From: Shimazuella kribbensis DSM 45090
GTDB lineage: Bacteria > Bacillota > Bacilli > Thermoactinomycetales > Thermoactinomycetaceae
DNA: 64,000 bases
Direction of reading: 5' to 3'
NCBI RefSeq assembly: GCF_000428065.1
Contig: NZ_ATZF01000007.1
Coordinates: forward strand, 1-64,000
The translations under genes and the position numbers were made by a program. A model generated the notes under the pieces. The model worked only from the letters and a program-made list of their open reading frames with translations. It did no database searches and was not told where the DNA came from. Every line of letters begins with the position of its first letter. Within the stretch, counting starts at the first letter, position 1. Positions 16,666-25,504 of the stretch are shown one piece after another.

Positions 16666-16824
16666 ATGTGGCAATCGATCTTGATTTCTGTTGTGGCAGT
16701 TGTGGTAGCTTTGTTTGAGATTCCACGTTTAAAGAAATTAAAGTATACCAAAGAAATATGGTTTTTCTCCTTTTTTCTCCTGCTTGCAACAGTAGCAAAT
16801 ATATTGAAATTCCTTTACTTCTAA
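16666..16824 (+). CDS. Small two-helix membrane protein, likely germinant receptor D subunit, 52 aa
   Basis: Starts at ATG 16666 with AGAGGTGAT seven bases upstream. It begins MWQSILISVVAVVVALFEIP, has a short basic loop (RLKKLKYTKE), then a second hydrophobic helix ending LKFLYF. Small two-transmembrane D subunits are known for some Bacillus germinant receptors (gerA-type operons) and modulate receptor activity. Size, topology and position between C and B fit. The assignment rests on these features, since such proteins have little sequence conservation. Confidence 0.7.
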   Translation: MWQSILISVVAVVVALFEIPRLKKLKYTKEIWFFSFFLLLATVANILKFLYF

Positions 16825-16848
16825 CTAATACCAGTAGGGGGCTAGGAC

Positions 16849-17958
16849 ATGATAAGAAAAGAAAAGATTGAATACCGTCAATTTGCCATACTGGTTCTTC
16901 TATATACAGTTGGAACTTCAGTCATTATTGCACCTAGCATGTTAGCCAGTTATGCGGGACAGGATGGTTGGATTTCAGCACTTTTGGGATTAGGAATTGG
17001 TTTACTGGTAGTTTGGTGCTACGCATCAATAGGAAAATTCTTTATGGGTAGATCATTAATAGAAGCTATCAATGAGTCTTTTGGTAACTATTTAGGTTTT
17101 GTCATTGCTTTGATTTTTACTTTTTTTTCATTAACACTATCAAGCTTGGTTCTTTCTAATATAGGTAATTTTGTTAATACAAGAATGTTGGTAGGGACAC
17201 CATTAGATGCAGCAGAATATATTTTCGTTATCGTTGTGATTATTGGGGTTCGTTTAGGAATCGAGACCCTAGCCAGATCAACAGAGACTTTGACTCCTCT
17301 ATTTACTTTCTTGTTTATTGTGTTTATCTTTGCTGTACTTCCACAAATGCATCCAAATAATATTAGGCCAATATTAGAGCATGATATTCATGATATTTTC
17401 AAGTCTTCCTATGGGTTTATATCATTTCCTTTTGGCGAATTGGTACTTTTTCTTATGCTGACGCCTTTTGTATCCAAAAACAAAAAAATCACGAAAGGAT
17501 ATGTTTTAGGAGCCTTCATCGGTGGTGTGATAGTAATGATCATAACTGTACTTTCCATTTTGAGTTTGGGTGGATATGGAACAGCAATAAATACTTATCC
17601 TGCATTCACCATTGCAAAAAAAATCGATGTGGGTGGGGTTATTCAACGTGTAGAGGTAATTATGGCTGGTATATGGACGTTTTCTATATTTACCAAGCTA
17701 TCTGTATGTGTTTATGTAACAGCACTAAGTATAAAACAGTTGTTTCGACTGAGAGATCTTAATTGTTTAACAATACCTATTGCCATTAGTCTTATCCCTC
17801 TTTCTCAGTGGGGAACACCAAATGCAGCAGATTTTCAAACCTATACGGCGATGTGGATGATGTATTTTACTTACATCATCATGATTATCCCTTTTCTTAC
17901 TACAGGTGTGCTTTATTTAAAGAAAAAATGGGGTAAAAAGCAAGAGTCAAAAGCATAG
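16849..17958 (+). CDS. gerKB: Spore germination receptor subunit B (GerAB permease family)
   Basis: 369 aa with ten membrane segments, an APC-superfamily permease fold. The family start is EKIEYRQFAILVLLYTVGTS. B subunits bind the germinant (amino acid or sugar) within the membrane. It starts 24 bases after the D-like gene with GGGGG upstream, completing an A-C-D-B operon. No clear U-tailed terminator follows in the 150 bases before the ligase gene. Confidence 0.9.
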   Translation: MIRKEKIEYRQFAILVLLYTVGTSVIIAPSMLASYAGQDGWISALLGLGIGLLVVWCYASIGKFFMGRSLIEAINESFGNYLGFVIALIFTFFSLTLSSLVLSNIGNFVNTRMLVGTPLDAAEYIFVIVVIIGVRLGIETLARSTETLTPLFTFLFIVFIFAVLPQMHPNNIRPILEHDIHDIFKSSYGFISFPFGELVLFLMLTPFVSKNKKITKGYVLGAFIGGVIVMIITVLSILSLGGYGTAINTYPAFTIAKKIDVGGVIQRVEVIMAGIWTFSIFTKLSVCVYVTALSIKQLFRLRDLNCLTIPIAISLIPLSQWGTPNAADFQTYTAMWMMYFTYIIMIIPFLTTGVLYLKKKWGKKQESKA

Positions 17959-18112
17959 AACTCAAAAGGATGGGATCTTATATTTTACACTTGTCACTCA
18001 GCGGTTGGCAGTATATACCCTTACTATCATGTTGTATCTGATAGTTGTCATGGTAATAGGGAGGATAGGGCTACAGTATTCAAAAAGGCCTGTTTAGAGA
18101 GGATCAAAATGC

Positions 18113-19015
18113 ATGTGTGCACTGGTTAAACCAATGGAGCCTGTTTTATCTAATCAACTATTGGTAGATCCTAACCTGGTTTATCAAGTCAAATGGGATG
18201 GAATTCGAATACTTGCTAAAATAGAAAATGGAAATGTTCTGCTTCATACGAGAAATGGAAATGTAAGAAGTTTCATCTATCCAGAAATCAGGGATATATT
18301 AACAAACAAGTTTGCAAAGCAAACTTTATATTTAGATGGAGAAATGATAACAATAAATAAAGGAAAAGCAGATTTTTTTCAAGTCGCAAAAAGAGATCGC
18401 ATGAAAACAGCAAGTAAGATTCAACAATACATTTCGAAAATACCAGTTAGTTATATTGTATTTGATATTCTTCAATATAATGATTGGATAACAGATAAAC
18501 CACTCCATGAACGATTATCTATTTTACATGAAACAATAGAACCAACGGATAAGATTCAAGTTTGTCCGACGACCACTGATGGAGAGTCTTTATTTCACTA
18601 TACAAAAAATCAAGGTTGGGAAGGAATTGTGTTAAAAGAAAAAAACGGAAAATATCATTTGGGAGTAAAACATCCTACATGGAAGAAAATAAAGCATTTT
18701 CAATATGTAACAGCTACTGTACTTGGTGTGACACTAAAATCTGGATCTGTGTATTCATTGTTATTAGGTAAAAGAGAAAGGGGAGAATGGATATACATAG
18801 GAAGAGTATCTTCTGGCTTGAGCACAGAAGAAAAACAAATCTTAACGATATACAGCAATTCTCTTTCCGTCTCCAATCCAGTAACAGCAATTCCTGCTTT
18901 TAAAGAAGAAGAGATTCGCTGGTTTTCACCAAATATGCAGGCAAATATACGATTTTTAGAATGGACCCCTGATGCAACTCTTCGTAACCCTGTAATTGAA
19001 AGTTTTCTAAAATAA
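18113..19015 (+). CDS. ligD: ATP-dependent DNA ligase domain protein (LigD ligase module)
   Basis: 300 aa, starting ATG 18113 with AGAGGATC upstream. The nucleotidyl-transfer motif is VKWDGIR (catalytic Lys about residue 23). Further motifs are LDGEMI, VFDILQ and EGIVLKEK. The C-terminal third is the OB-fold with a final WTPDATLRNP. It matches the ligase part of LigD of bacterial non-homologous end joining. The polymerase part is a separate gene 250 bases downstream, and no nuclease domain or ku gene is present here. In Bacillus spores LigD and Ku repair breaks during germination, so the place beside a germination operon is fitting. Confidence 0.87.
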   Translation: MCALVKPMEPVLSNQLLVDPNLVYQVKWDGIRILAKIENGNVLLHTRNGNVRSFIYPEIRDILTNKFAKQTLYLDGEMITINKGKADFFQVAKRDRMKTASKIQQYISKIPVSYIVFDILQYNDWITDKPLHERLSILHETIEPTDKIQVCPTTTDGESLFHYTKNQGWEGIVLKEKNGKYHLGVKHPTWKKIKHFQYVTATVLGVTLKSGSVYSLLLGKRERGEWIYIGRVSSGLSTEEKQILTIYSNSLSVSNPVTAIPAFKEEEIRWFSPNMQANIRFLEWTPDATLRNPVIESFLK

Positions 19016-19017
19016 TT

Positions 19018-19038
19018 TAGCACCTTAAAAGGTGCTAT
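19018..19038. terminator. Short hairpin between convergent genes
   Basis: TTAGCACCTT pairs with AAGGTGCTA three bases past the ligase stop. Neither side has a strong T run. The minus-strand side (AAATTATTTT) is the better candidate for ending the 62-codon gene. Confidence 0.45.
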
Positions 19039-19047
19039 GATTGAACG

Positions 19048-19236
19048 TTAATAATGACGACGATGCGGGAAGAAAATAAAGAACAATGGATCATATATTG
19101 GACGGCAATGTCGTGCTTGATAATGCGAAGATGAGAGATCATTAATATTTTGATACTCTTCAATTGTTACATCTGTATCCAATTCATTTTCGATTTCATC
19201 CCATAAAGCTTCATAGTCAATATTTTTGTTAAACAT
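19048..19236 (-). CDS. Small acidic-to-aromatic protein of unknown function, 62 aa
   Basis: The ATG at 19236 has a perfect AAAGGAGG eight bases upstream, which supports a real gene. The first half is acidic (YEALWDEIENELDTDVTIEE). The second half carries Cys, Arg, Tyr and Phe (CRPIYDPLFFIFFPHRRHY). It sits convergently between the two halves of the LigD system. I recognise no family. A spore-coat or other sporulation product is possible from composition and neighbours, but this is guesswork. Confidence 0.6.
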   Translation of the reverse strand: MFNKNIDYEALWDEIENELDTDVTIEEYQNINDLSSSHYQARHCRPIYDPLFFIFFPHRRHY

Positions 19237-19271
19237 AGGGAATCCTCCTTTAGATCTACGTATATACAGCA

Positions 19272-20204
19272 GTGTATGTGATAAATAACTATTTGCTCAT
19301 GGAAAGTTGGGAAATAGGCGATATGTATGTTCGTATAGATGGAGAAGAAGTGAAGATCTCCAATCCTGATAAAGAGCTTTTTCCTGGGATAACGAAATGG
19401 GCCTATGTTCAATATTTAGGTGTTTTAGGTCCTTATCTACTTCGATATTGCCGAGACAGATTACTCACAACCATTCGTTTTCCGGATGGTGTATTTGGTG
19501 ATTCTTTCTATCAAAAAAATGTACCTGTCTCTAAACCCCATTTTGTCAGTACTACAAAAGCTGAGAATACAGAGTATGTCATGTTGCAAAATATCCCAAC
19601 ACTTATTTGGTTAGCTAATCTCGCTTGCTTGGAGTTTCATGCATCATTCCATTCTTATAATAGAGTAAATACACCTACAGAATTAATTTTTGACCTTGAT
19701 CCTACTGGATCTCCCTTTGAACAAGTGAAGGAAGTTGCAATCTATACAAGGGAATTAATCAATGAAATGGGATTAGATGGAATAGTCAAAACATCTGGAG
19801 CAAGTGGTTTACAAATTTATATACCTTTAGAACCCATTCATACTTTTGAAGAAACACGTAAGATAAGTACCTTTGTTGCTCGTTATCTATCGGAAAAGTA
19901 TCCAAAGCTAATTACGATTGAAAGAAGAGTCAAAGATAGAGGAACAAAGGTATATTTTGATTATCTGCAACATTGGAGAGGAAAAACATTAATAGCTCCT
20001 TACTCTCCTCGTTCTAAAAAAGAGGCTAATGTTTCCACACCACTTGAATGGGATGAATTGATACAGCCTATTAGGCCTAGCGATTTTACCCTCACAAATA
20101 TAGGGGATAGAATATCGGAAAAAGGGGATATTTTTTCTCCTATTTATAAAGGAACAAAATATAATCTTACAACCTTGTTGCAGTTCGTTCGAAAATATTT
20201 CTGA
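19272..20204 (+). CDS. ligD: LigD polymerase/primase module (PrimPol family)
   Basis: 310 aa as drawn. ATG 19323 (AGGCGAT upstream) would give 293 aa and starts right where homology begins (VRIDGEEVKISNPDKELFPG). Visible family features are DSFYQKN, the metal-binding FDLDPT and KTSGASGLQIYIPL. The last part keeps TPLEWDEL. This is the NHEJ polymerase that fills gaps at broken ends, adding ribonucleotides or deoxynucleotides. In Bacillus it is fused to the ligase. Here it is a stand-alone protein. Confidence 0.88.
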   Translation: MYVINNYLLMESWEIGDMYVRIDGEEVKISNPDKELFPGITKWAYVQYLGVLGPYLLRYCRDRLLTTIRFPDGVFGDSFYQKNVPVSKPHFVSTTKAENTEYVMLQNIPTLIWLANLACLEFHASFHSYNRVNTPTELIFDLDPTGSPFEQVKEVAIYTRELINEMGLDGIVKTSGASGLQIYIPLEPIHTFEETRKISTFVARYLSEKYPKLITIERRVKDRGTKVYFDYLQHWRGKTLIAPYSPRSKKEANVSTPLEWDELIQPIRPSDFTLTNIGDRISEKGDIFSPIYKGTKYNLTTLLQFVRKYF

Positions 20205-20228
20205 TAGGTAATGGACAGGAAGATATGG

Positions 20229-21731
20229 ATGATAAAAAATCGCATGAAGTGGCTCATTCCTCATATCCCTTTTGTAATGCTTTTTCTTGGTATGTTTTTG
20301 TTGGATCAAAAGATCTTTATGTATGGCGATGATTATCGCTATGCTACTTATTTTAGCTTGTATCCGCATTTTAATGGACATGATTTTTCTATCTACCAAG
20401 TCATATATAACCAAATATATGACTATTACCATGTTAACGGAAGGTTTTTTACTAATATCTTTTCTATACTCATGCTAGTCAAAGGAATAAATATCTGGAG
20501 AGTTTTCAATCCATTTATCCTAACATTGTTTGGTTATCTCATTTTTTACTCTGTCTTTGTAAGATTACCAAAGAGAGGAGACGAATCGGCTGGTTTTGTC
20601 TTGATATCTATGTTCTTTCTTGTACATCTATACATCGCACGTCAAACTTTATATTATGCAGTCGGATCATTTAATTATGTTTATCCGATGGTAGGTCTAT
20701 TTTTATTGGTTGTCTATTTTCGACGTATCGACTATGGAAAGGCCTTTCAACATAGAATACCCGTTTGTATTTTTTTGGTATTAGCATTTTTTCTCGGATG
20801 GTCGCAAGAGCAAATCGCTTTATTAACATTAGGTTTGCTATTATTCTGGATAGGAAAAGAATGGTTTTATCAACAAAAAATGCAACCTATATATCTTAGC
20901 TTCCTTCTCTTTGGTTTTGTTGGTTTTCTTGGATTATTTTTATCACCAGGCGTAAATGCACGAGCATCATCAAGTGCCATTGCTTTTTACAATCAATTAT
21001 CTCTCTTTGGAAAACTTAAGATTACTTTTCCTGCAATGGTTCGTTTTTTTATCGATCAACAAGCTATTTTCACTATTCTTCTAGTTATCCTACTTTCAAT
21101 ACTCTGCTATCAAGTTACCTCTAAATGGTATTGGCTTATAAGTGGACCTATTGTTTTACTCCCATATACTTTTGACATTCCTCTTTTTGGACAATCAAAT
21201 ATATTTCATTCTTTGCTTATGAATCGGATTTATTTGAGTCTTTATGGCCTGATCTTAATTTTTATCATTATCGCCATGTCAGGATATTTGGCAATCCAGA
21301 TGAAAAATTATTTGTTCTTGATGTTTCCTCTTGGATTTCTTTTAATTAACATAGCAACTATTTTTACTCCATCGATGACAGGTGGAAGAATTGCTTTTCC
21401 AGCAATACCATTAGCGATGGCTAGTATTATCCTACTTTTTGGTGCTTTAAAAAAACCAATAATACAAATACAACTTGTATTGTTTCTCGTTTCATCTGCA
21501 TTGTTTAACTATTATTATCTTTATACGCAATATCATATGAATGCTGCTATACATAAAAAACGACAAATAATAGTGGGAGAACATGCTAAAATGAAACAAG
21601 ATGTCTTAGTTCTTCCTCGACTTATCAATCGAGGTGCAGCAGGGTATGAATTGGATGACCAAGAATATGTGATAAGAGGATTTAAGGATTATTACCACAT
21701 AAACCAAAATGTTATTATTCATTTGAAATAA
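20229..21731 (+). CDS. Polytopic membrane protein, DUF6056-like (GT-C fold)
   Basis: 500 aa. I favour ATG 20229 because AGGAAG lies eight bases upstream. The frame is open from ATG 20211. About 12 membrane segments are visible, with an acidic YGDDYRYATY in the first outer loop, the pattern of GT-C glycosyltransferases and the DUF6056 family. It begins 25 bases after the polymerase gene and overlaps the region of the next ribosome site, so it may share that transcript. Function unknown. A lipid-linked sugar transfer is possible from the fold. Confidence 0.6.
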   Translation: MIKNRMKWLIPHIPFVMLFLGMFLLDQKIFMYGDDYRYATYFSLYPHFNGHDFSIYQVIYNQIYDYYHVNGRFFTNIFSILMLVKGINIWRVFNPFILTLFGYLIFYSVFVRLPKRGDESAGFVLISMFFLVHLYIARQTLYYAVGSFNYVYPMVGLFLLVVYFRRIDYGKAFQHRIPVCIFLVLAFFLGWSQEQIALLTLGLLLFWIGKEWFYQQKMQPIYLSFLLFGFVGFLGLFLSPGVNARASSSAIAFYNQLSLFGKLKITFPAMVRFFIDQQAIFTILLVILLSILCYQVTSKWYWLISGPIVLLPYTFDIPLFGQSNIFHSLLMNRIYLSLYGLILIFIIIAMSGYLAIQMKNYLFLMFPLGFLLINIATIFTPSMTGGRIAFPAIPLAMASIILLFGALKKPIIQIQLVLFLVSSALFNYYYLYTQYHMNAAIHKKRQIIVGEHAKMKQDVLVLPRLINRGAAGYELDDQEYVIRGFKDYYHINQNVIIHLK

Positions 21732-21742
21732 TGGAGGAAAAA

Positions 21743-23038
21743 ATGAAAACTGCTTACACAAATGCACTTATCTTAACGATGGAAGAAAACTACTCGCCTT
21801 TCGTGGGAACCTTAGTAGTAGAAAATAACGTTATTTTAGAAGTATACGAAGGAAATGAATTACCAATTTCAGTTGATCAAACAGTAGATATGAGCAAAAA
21901 AGTACTATTGCCAGGGTTTATAAACACACATGGTCATACTGCAATGAGTTTGTTACGAGGATATGCTGATGATTTACCGCTACAAGAATGGTTGGAAGAT
22001 AAAATGTGGCCTTTGGAAGGAAAATATAGAAAAGAACAAGTGTCAGCGGGTACTTCTCTTTCGATAGCGGAAATGATTCGTTCAGGTACAACCTGTTTTC
22101 TAGATATGTACGATTATATGGATACTGTAGCGGAATTAGTAGAAAACACAGGTATAAGAGCTTCTTTATGCCGGGGTTGTATTGGTTTTGGAGATGATCA
22201 ACTTCGAGCGAAAAAATTAAAAGAAGCTACGGAGTTTGCAAAAAATTGGCATGGTGCAGCTAGTGGTCGAATAACTACCATGATGTCTCCACACTCCCCC
22301 TATACTTGTTCACCAACTTATATTACACAGTTTATCGAAAAAGCTATCGATCTGGGGTTACCTATACATACTCATATGTCAGAAACAGCTAGAGAAGTAG
22401 CCCAAAATGTTGAAGAATATGGCAAGAGACCAGTTGCTCACTTGAATTCACTTGGATTTTTTGAACTCCCTTCTTTGGTTGCTCATGCTGTACATCTAAA
22501 TAATGAAGAGATTGCGCTTCTAGCAGAAAAAAATGTGAAAATCTCACATAATCCAGGTAGTAACTTAAAGTTAGGAAGCGGTATTGCACCAATCACAAAA
22601 ATGTTAGAAGCAGGCATACGACCATCATTGGGAACGGATAGTTCTGCGAGTAATAATAATCTAGATTTATTAGAAGAAATCCAACTAGCGGCTCTTATAC
22701 ACAAAGGAATAAATCAAGATCCACTTGCGGTACCCGCAAAAACAGCTCTATGGATGGGTACAGTATATGGATCTGAAGCTTTGTTTCTTGATCAAATAAC
22801 AGGAACGCTTTCTAAAGGAAAGAAAGCAGATTTTATTACTATCGATAGAACAGCTACACATATGCAACCTCTACACGATATTGTTTCTCATATCGTTTAT
22901 GCTGCTTCGCGTGGAGATATTGTCGATGTTTTTGTAGATGGAAAAGCATTAATGCTAAATCGAGAATTGAAAACGATTGATGAAGAAAAAGTTAGTCATC
23001 AAGCGAATCAAGCATTTCAAGAATTGGAAAGCAGATAG
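21743..23038 (+). CDS. mtaD: 5-methylthioadenosine/S-adenosylhomocysteine deaminase
   Basis: 431 aa, starting ATG 21743 five bases after GGAGG. Amidohydrolase of the TrzN/MtaD group. Metal ligands are HGH in INTHGHTAMSLLRGYADDL, then HTHMSET, VAHAVHL and GTDSSASNN. The N- and C-terminal beta-sandwich is complete. It converts MTA or SAH to the inosyl forms in methionine/purine salvage. Related cytosine or guanine deaminases are the alternative. It follows the membrane gene directly. Confidence 0.82.
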   Translation: MKTAYTNALILTMEENYSPFVGTLVVENNVILEVYEGNELPISVDQTVDMSKKVLLPGFINTHGHTAMSLLRGYADDLPLQEWLEDKMWPLEGKYRKEQVSAGTSLSIAEMIRSGTTCFLDMYDYMDTVAELVENTGIRASLCRGCIGFGDDQLRAKKLKEATEFAKNWHGAASGRITTMMSPHSPYTCSPTYITQFIEKAIDLGLPIHTHMSETAREVAQNVEEYGKRPVAHLNSLGFFELPSLVAHAVHLNNEEIALLAEKNVKISHNPGSNLKLGSGIAPITKMLEAGIRPSLGTDSSASNNNLDLLEEIQLAALIHKGINQDPLAVPAKTALWMGTVYGSEALFLDQITGTLSKGKKADFITIDRTATHMQPLHDIVSHIVYAASRGDIVDVFVDGKALMLNRELKTIDEEKVSHQANQAFQELESR

Positions 23039-23059
23039 GCCTGCCAGTAATTGGCAGGC
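23039..23059 (+). terminator. Stable hairpin after the deaminase gene
   Basis: GCCTGCCA pairs with TGGCAGGC around five bases, directly at the stop. The following bases GAAATGG are not U-rich, so it may protect the 3' end rather than terminate. Confidence 0.45.
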
Positions 23060-23119
23060 GAAATGGACTCGGCGAAGGAATAGGTAGAAGATTTTTTGTA
23101 AAACTATGACTAAGTAAAT

Positions 23120-23299
23120 CTATGTTTGTACATCAATATCCAGACGAAAACGTAGTGGTGGTTCTTCTTCTTCAGTCCAATTTCGGCATCGGGCTGCGGG
23201 GGAGGCCCATGATTCCGAATGGATAAAGGATTCCACCTGACTTAGCTGTACTTCGGATAAATGAGTCTCCAATAGATCGTACAACCAACAAGAAGACAT
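23120..23299 (-). CDS. Small protein of unknown function, 59 aa
   Basis: ATG 23299 follows AAGGGAGGG by about seven bases. The product begins MSSCWLYDLLETHLSEVQLS and contains RCRNWTEEEEPPLRFRL near the end. It is Trp- and Glu-rich, without membrane segment, and lies between convergent and divergent genes. The good ribosome site and complete frame argue for a real gene. No family recognised. Confidence 0.5.
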   Translation of the reverse strand: MSSCWLYDLLETHLSEVQLSQVESFIHSESWASPAARCRNWTEEEEPPLRFRLDIDVQT

Positions 23300-23483
23300 G
23301 GTATACCCTCCCTTGCGGTGTAACTATAGTATCACCTTACAACAAGAAGGTATGTCTTACACATTTTACAAAGGCCGTAAATACGGTCTTTTTTCTTATT
23401 TCCAATCTTTCCTTTCAACGGAGATATATTACATGTGATATACTAACTAGTGTACTTTGTGATATATCAGAAGATGGAGGTAC

Positions 23484-24002
23484 GTGACAATCATGACAAA
23501 ACAAATGAAAATAGTTGCGATTAGTTTGGTTGTCACTTTACTTGTACTCTTCCGTGGTTACCAAGGTTTTCAATATTTCAAAGTGGAAAAGCCTATACAA
23601 GATGTGTTGCAAAAACAGGTAGAAATTTCTATCGTCAACATGAAAATAGAGCCTGGAATCACGAAAGTACAAGTGCATGCGAAACCAAATTATGATTTTA
23701 TAGATAAATTCCCAGATGTACCTACTCAATTAGATGAGGAACTCGGACAAGGTAAATGGAAAATATCTTTTATCAATCCCCAAACAGCCACAATCAAAAA
23801 AGCATGGCAAGAAATGGTGTTTGGTGTGGAAGAAGGTATGAATACAGGGAAATATACGCTTGTTCAATCTACTGTTCGACAAATAGCGAATAAGTATCAT
23901 CTTCCATATAACTTATTTTTAGATGATCAATATGTTTATCTTTCTCTACAAGACGGAAATAAAACATGGTTTCAGATATTACCAATAAAGGCGGTGAAAT
24001 AA
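23484..24002 (+). CDS. Membrane-anchored protein of unknown function upstream of an AAA protease
   Basis: 172 aa from GTG 23484, three bases after GGAGGT. An ATG at 23493 is the alternative start. There is one N-terminal membrane segment (IVAISLVVTLLVLFRGY), then an extracytoplasmic domain of about 140 residues with no Cys. The next gene follows without a gap. Since the protease next door lacks the outer domain that FtsH has between its two helices, this protein could be its partner, but that is inference. Confidence 0.6.
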   Translation: MTIMTKQMKIVAISLVVTLLVLFRGYQGFQYFKVEKPIQDVLQKQVEISIVNMKIEPGITKVQVHAKPNYDFIDKFPDVPTQLDEELGQGKWKISFINPQTATIKKAWQEMVFGVEEGMNTGKYTLVQSTVRQIANKYHLPYNLFLDDQYVYLSLQDGNKTWFQILPIKAVK

Positions 24003-25487
24003 ATGTACTTTTCCTTGCTAGGGGTTGGACTGGGTCTTTTGCTTTTTCTTGCTTATTTAGGAGTTCCCATACTACCTATGCTTGTAATCGTCGGTATTGG
24101 TATCGCAATTTGGTATTTTTCAGGAACAGGGACAAAAGCGGGTTCTCTTTGGAAAAAAGAAAATGCCAAAGATCAACGTAACACTATACCTCGTATTCAA
24201 TTTACGGATATCGGAGGACAAGAGAGAGCGAAAAAAGAATTAATGGAAGCACTGGATTTCCTTATACAGCAAGACAAAATGCAAGCATATGGAATTCAAC
24301 CGCTCAAAGGGATTTTGTTAACTGGCCCACCTGGTACAGGGAAAACTTTAATGGCCAAAGCTGCTGCTCACTATTCAGATGCTGTTTTTCTCACGGCTTC
24401 TGGTAGTGAATTTGTAGAAATGTATGTGGGTGTCGGGGCCAATCGTGTACGTCAATTATTTACACAAGCTAGAAACACAGCAAAAAAGCAAAAGAAAAAT
24501 CGCGCAGTAATCTTTATTGATGAAATCGATGTGATTGGAGCAAAAAGAGAAGGGTCTCAACATAAAGAATATGACCAAACACTCAATCAGTTATTAACAG
24601 AAATGGATGGTATTAAAAAGAATGATATCGCTGTTTTTGTCATCGCAGCAACAAACAGAAAAGATTTATTGGATGCAGCCCTGACTAGACCTGGGAGGTT
24701 TGATCGTCATATTTCGGTGGACTTACCTGATAAAGAAGGACGAGCTCACATATTATCTTTACACATGAAAAAAAGACCTATTCATGAAAATGTGAATGTA
24801 AACAAAATAGCGCAAGAAACATATGGTTTTTCTGGTGCAAGTCTTGCTAGTGTTGTTAATGAGGCCGCGATATATGCTATGCGTTCCGAATCGAAAGATA
24901 TTAGAGACCAACATTTTGCTCAAGCAGTTGATAAAGTATTGATGGGAGAACAAACAGATCGATCCACTTCCTTAGAAGATAAAAAACGTGTTGCCATTCA
25001 TGAATTGGGACATGCTTTAGTTGCAGAATTATTAGAGCCTAACACAGTGGCACAAGTGGTTTTAACACCTAGAGGACAGGCCCTCGGCTATGTTCGACAT
25101 CATCCAAAAGATGATCGATATTTACACACCAAAGAACAATTAGAGAAACAAGTTATGATTTGTTTAGCAGGTACGGCAGCAGAAGAAGTATGGTATGATA
25201 ATCGATCTACTGGAGCCAAAAACGATTACGAACAAGCAATTCAACTTTGTAAAACAATGATTGATACAGGACTGACTTCATTAGGTATAATCGATATGAC
25301 TCTACTGTCAACGGATCAACTTTCAAAAGAAGTTTCCCGGATTTTAGATAAGTTGTATCAACAAACGATTCAAATGACCAAGAAACACCATTCATTTTTC
25401 CGAGATTGTTTGAACACCCTGTTAGTAGAAGAAAGATTGGACGGAGATCAATTTCGTAAATTATTAATGCAACAATTGGTGAGTTAG
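24003..25487 (+). CDS. Short FtsH-like membrane AAA/M41 metalloprotease
   Basis: 494 aa. Two close N-terminal membrane helices with almost no outer loop precede the AAA domain. That domain has Walker A GPPGTGKT (about residues 103-110), Walker B VIFIDEID, and an arginine-finger region TRPGRFDRH. The peptidase domain follows, with HELGH and the third zinc ligand in STGAKNDYEQA. All catalytic residues are present, so it should unfold and degrade membrane proteins. FtsH has about 640 residues and a periplasmic domain. This one is a shorter paralogue of the kind found in several Bacillales. It forms a pair with the preceding gene. Confidence 0.8.
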   Translation: MYFSLLGVGLGLLLFLAYLGVPILPMLVIVGIGIAIWYFSGTGTKAGSLWKKENAKDQRNTIPRIQFTDIGGQERAKKELMEALDFLIQQDKMQAYGIQPLKGILLTGPPGTGKTLMAKAAAHYSDAVFLTASGSEFVEMYVGVGANRVRQLFTQARNTAKKQKKNRAVIFIDEIDVIGAKREGSQHKEYDQTLNQLLTEMDGIKKNDIAVFVIAATNRKDLLDAALTRPGRFDRHISVDLPDKEGRAHILSLHMKKRPIHENVNVNKIAQETYGFSGASLASVVNEAAIYAMRSESKDIRDQHFAQAVDKVLMGEQTDRSTSLEDKKRVAIHELGHALVAELLEPNTVAQVVLTPRGQALGYVRHHPKDDRYLHTKEQLEKQVMICLAGTAAEEVWYDNRSTGAKNDYEQAIQLCKTMIDTGLTSLGIIDMTLLSTDQLSKEVSRILDKLYQQTIQMTKKHHSFFRDCLNTLLVEERLDGDQFRKLLMQQLVS

Positions 25488-25504
25488 GGAAGGAGTATTT
25501 TGTT

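Noticed and set aside
18018-18063. Hairpin after gerKB as operon terminator
   Set aside because: Only six bases pair cleanly (ACTATC/GATAGT) and no T tract follows.
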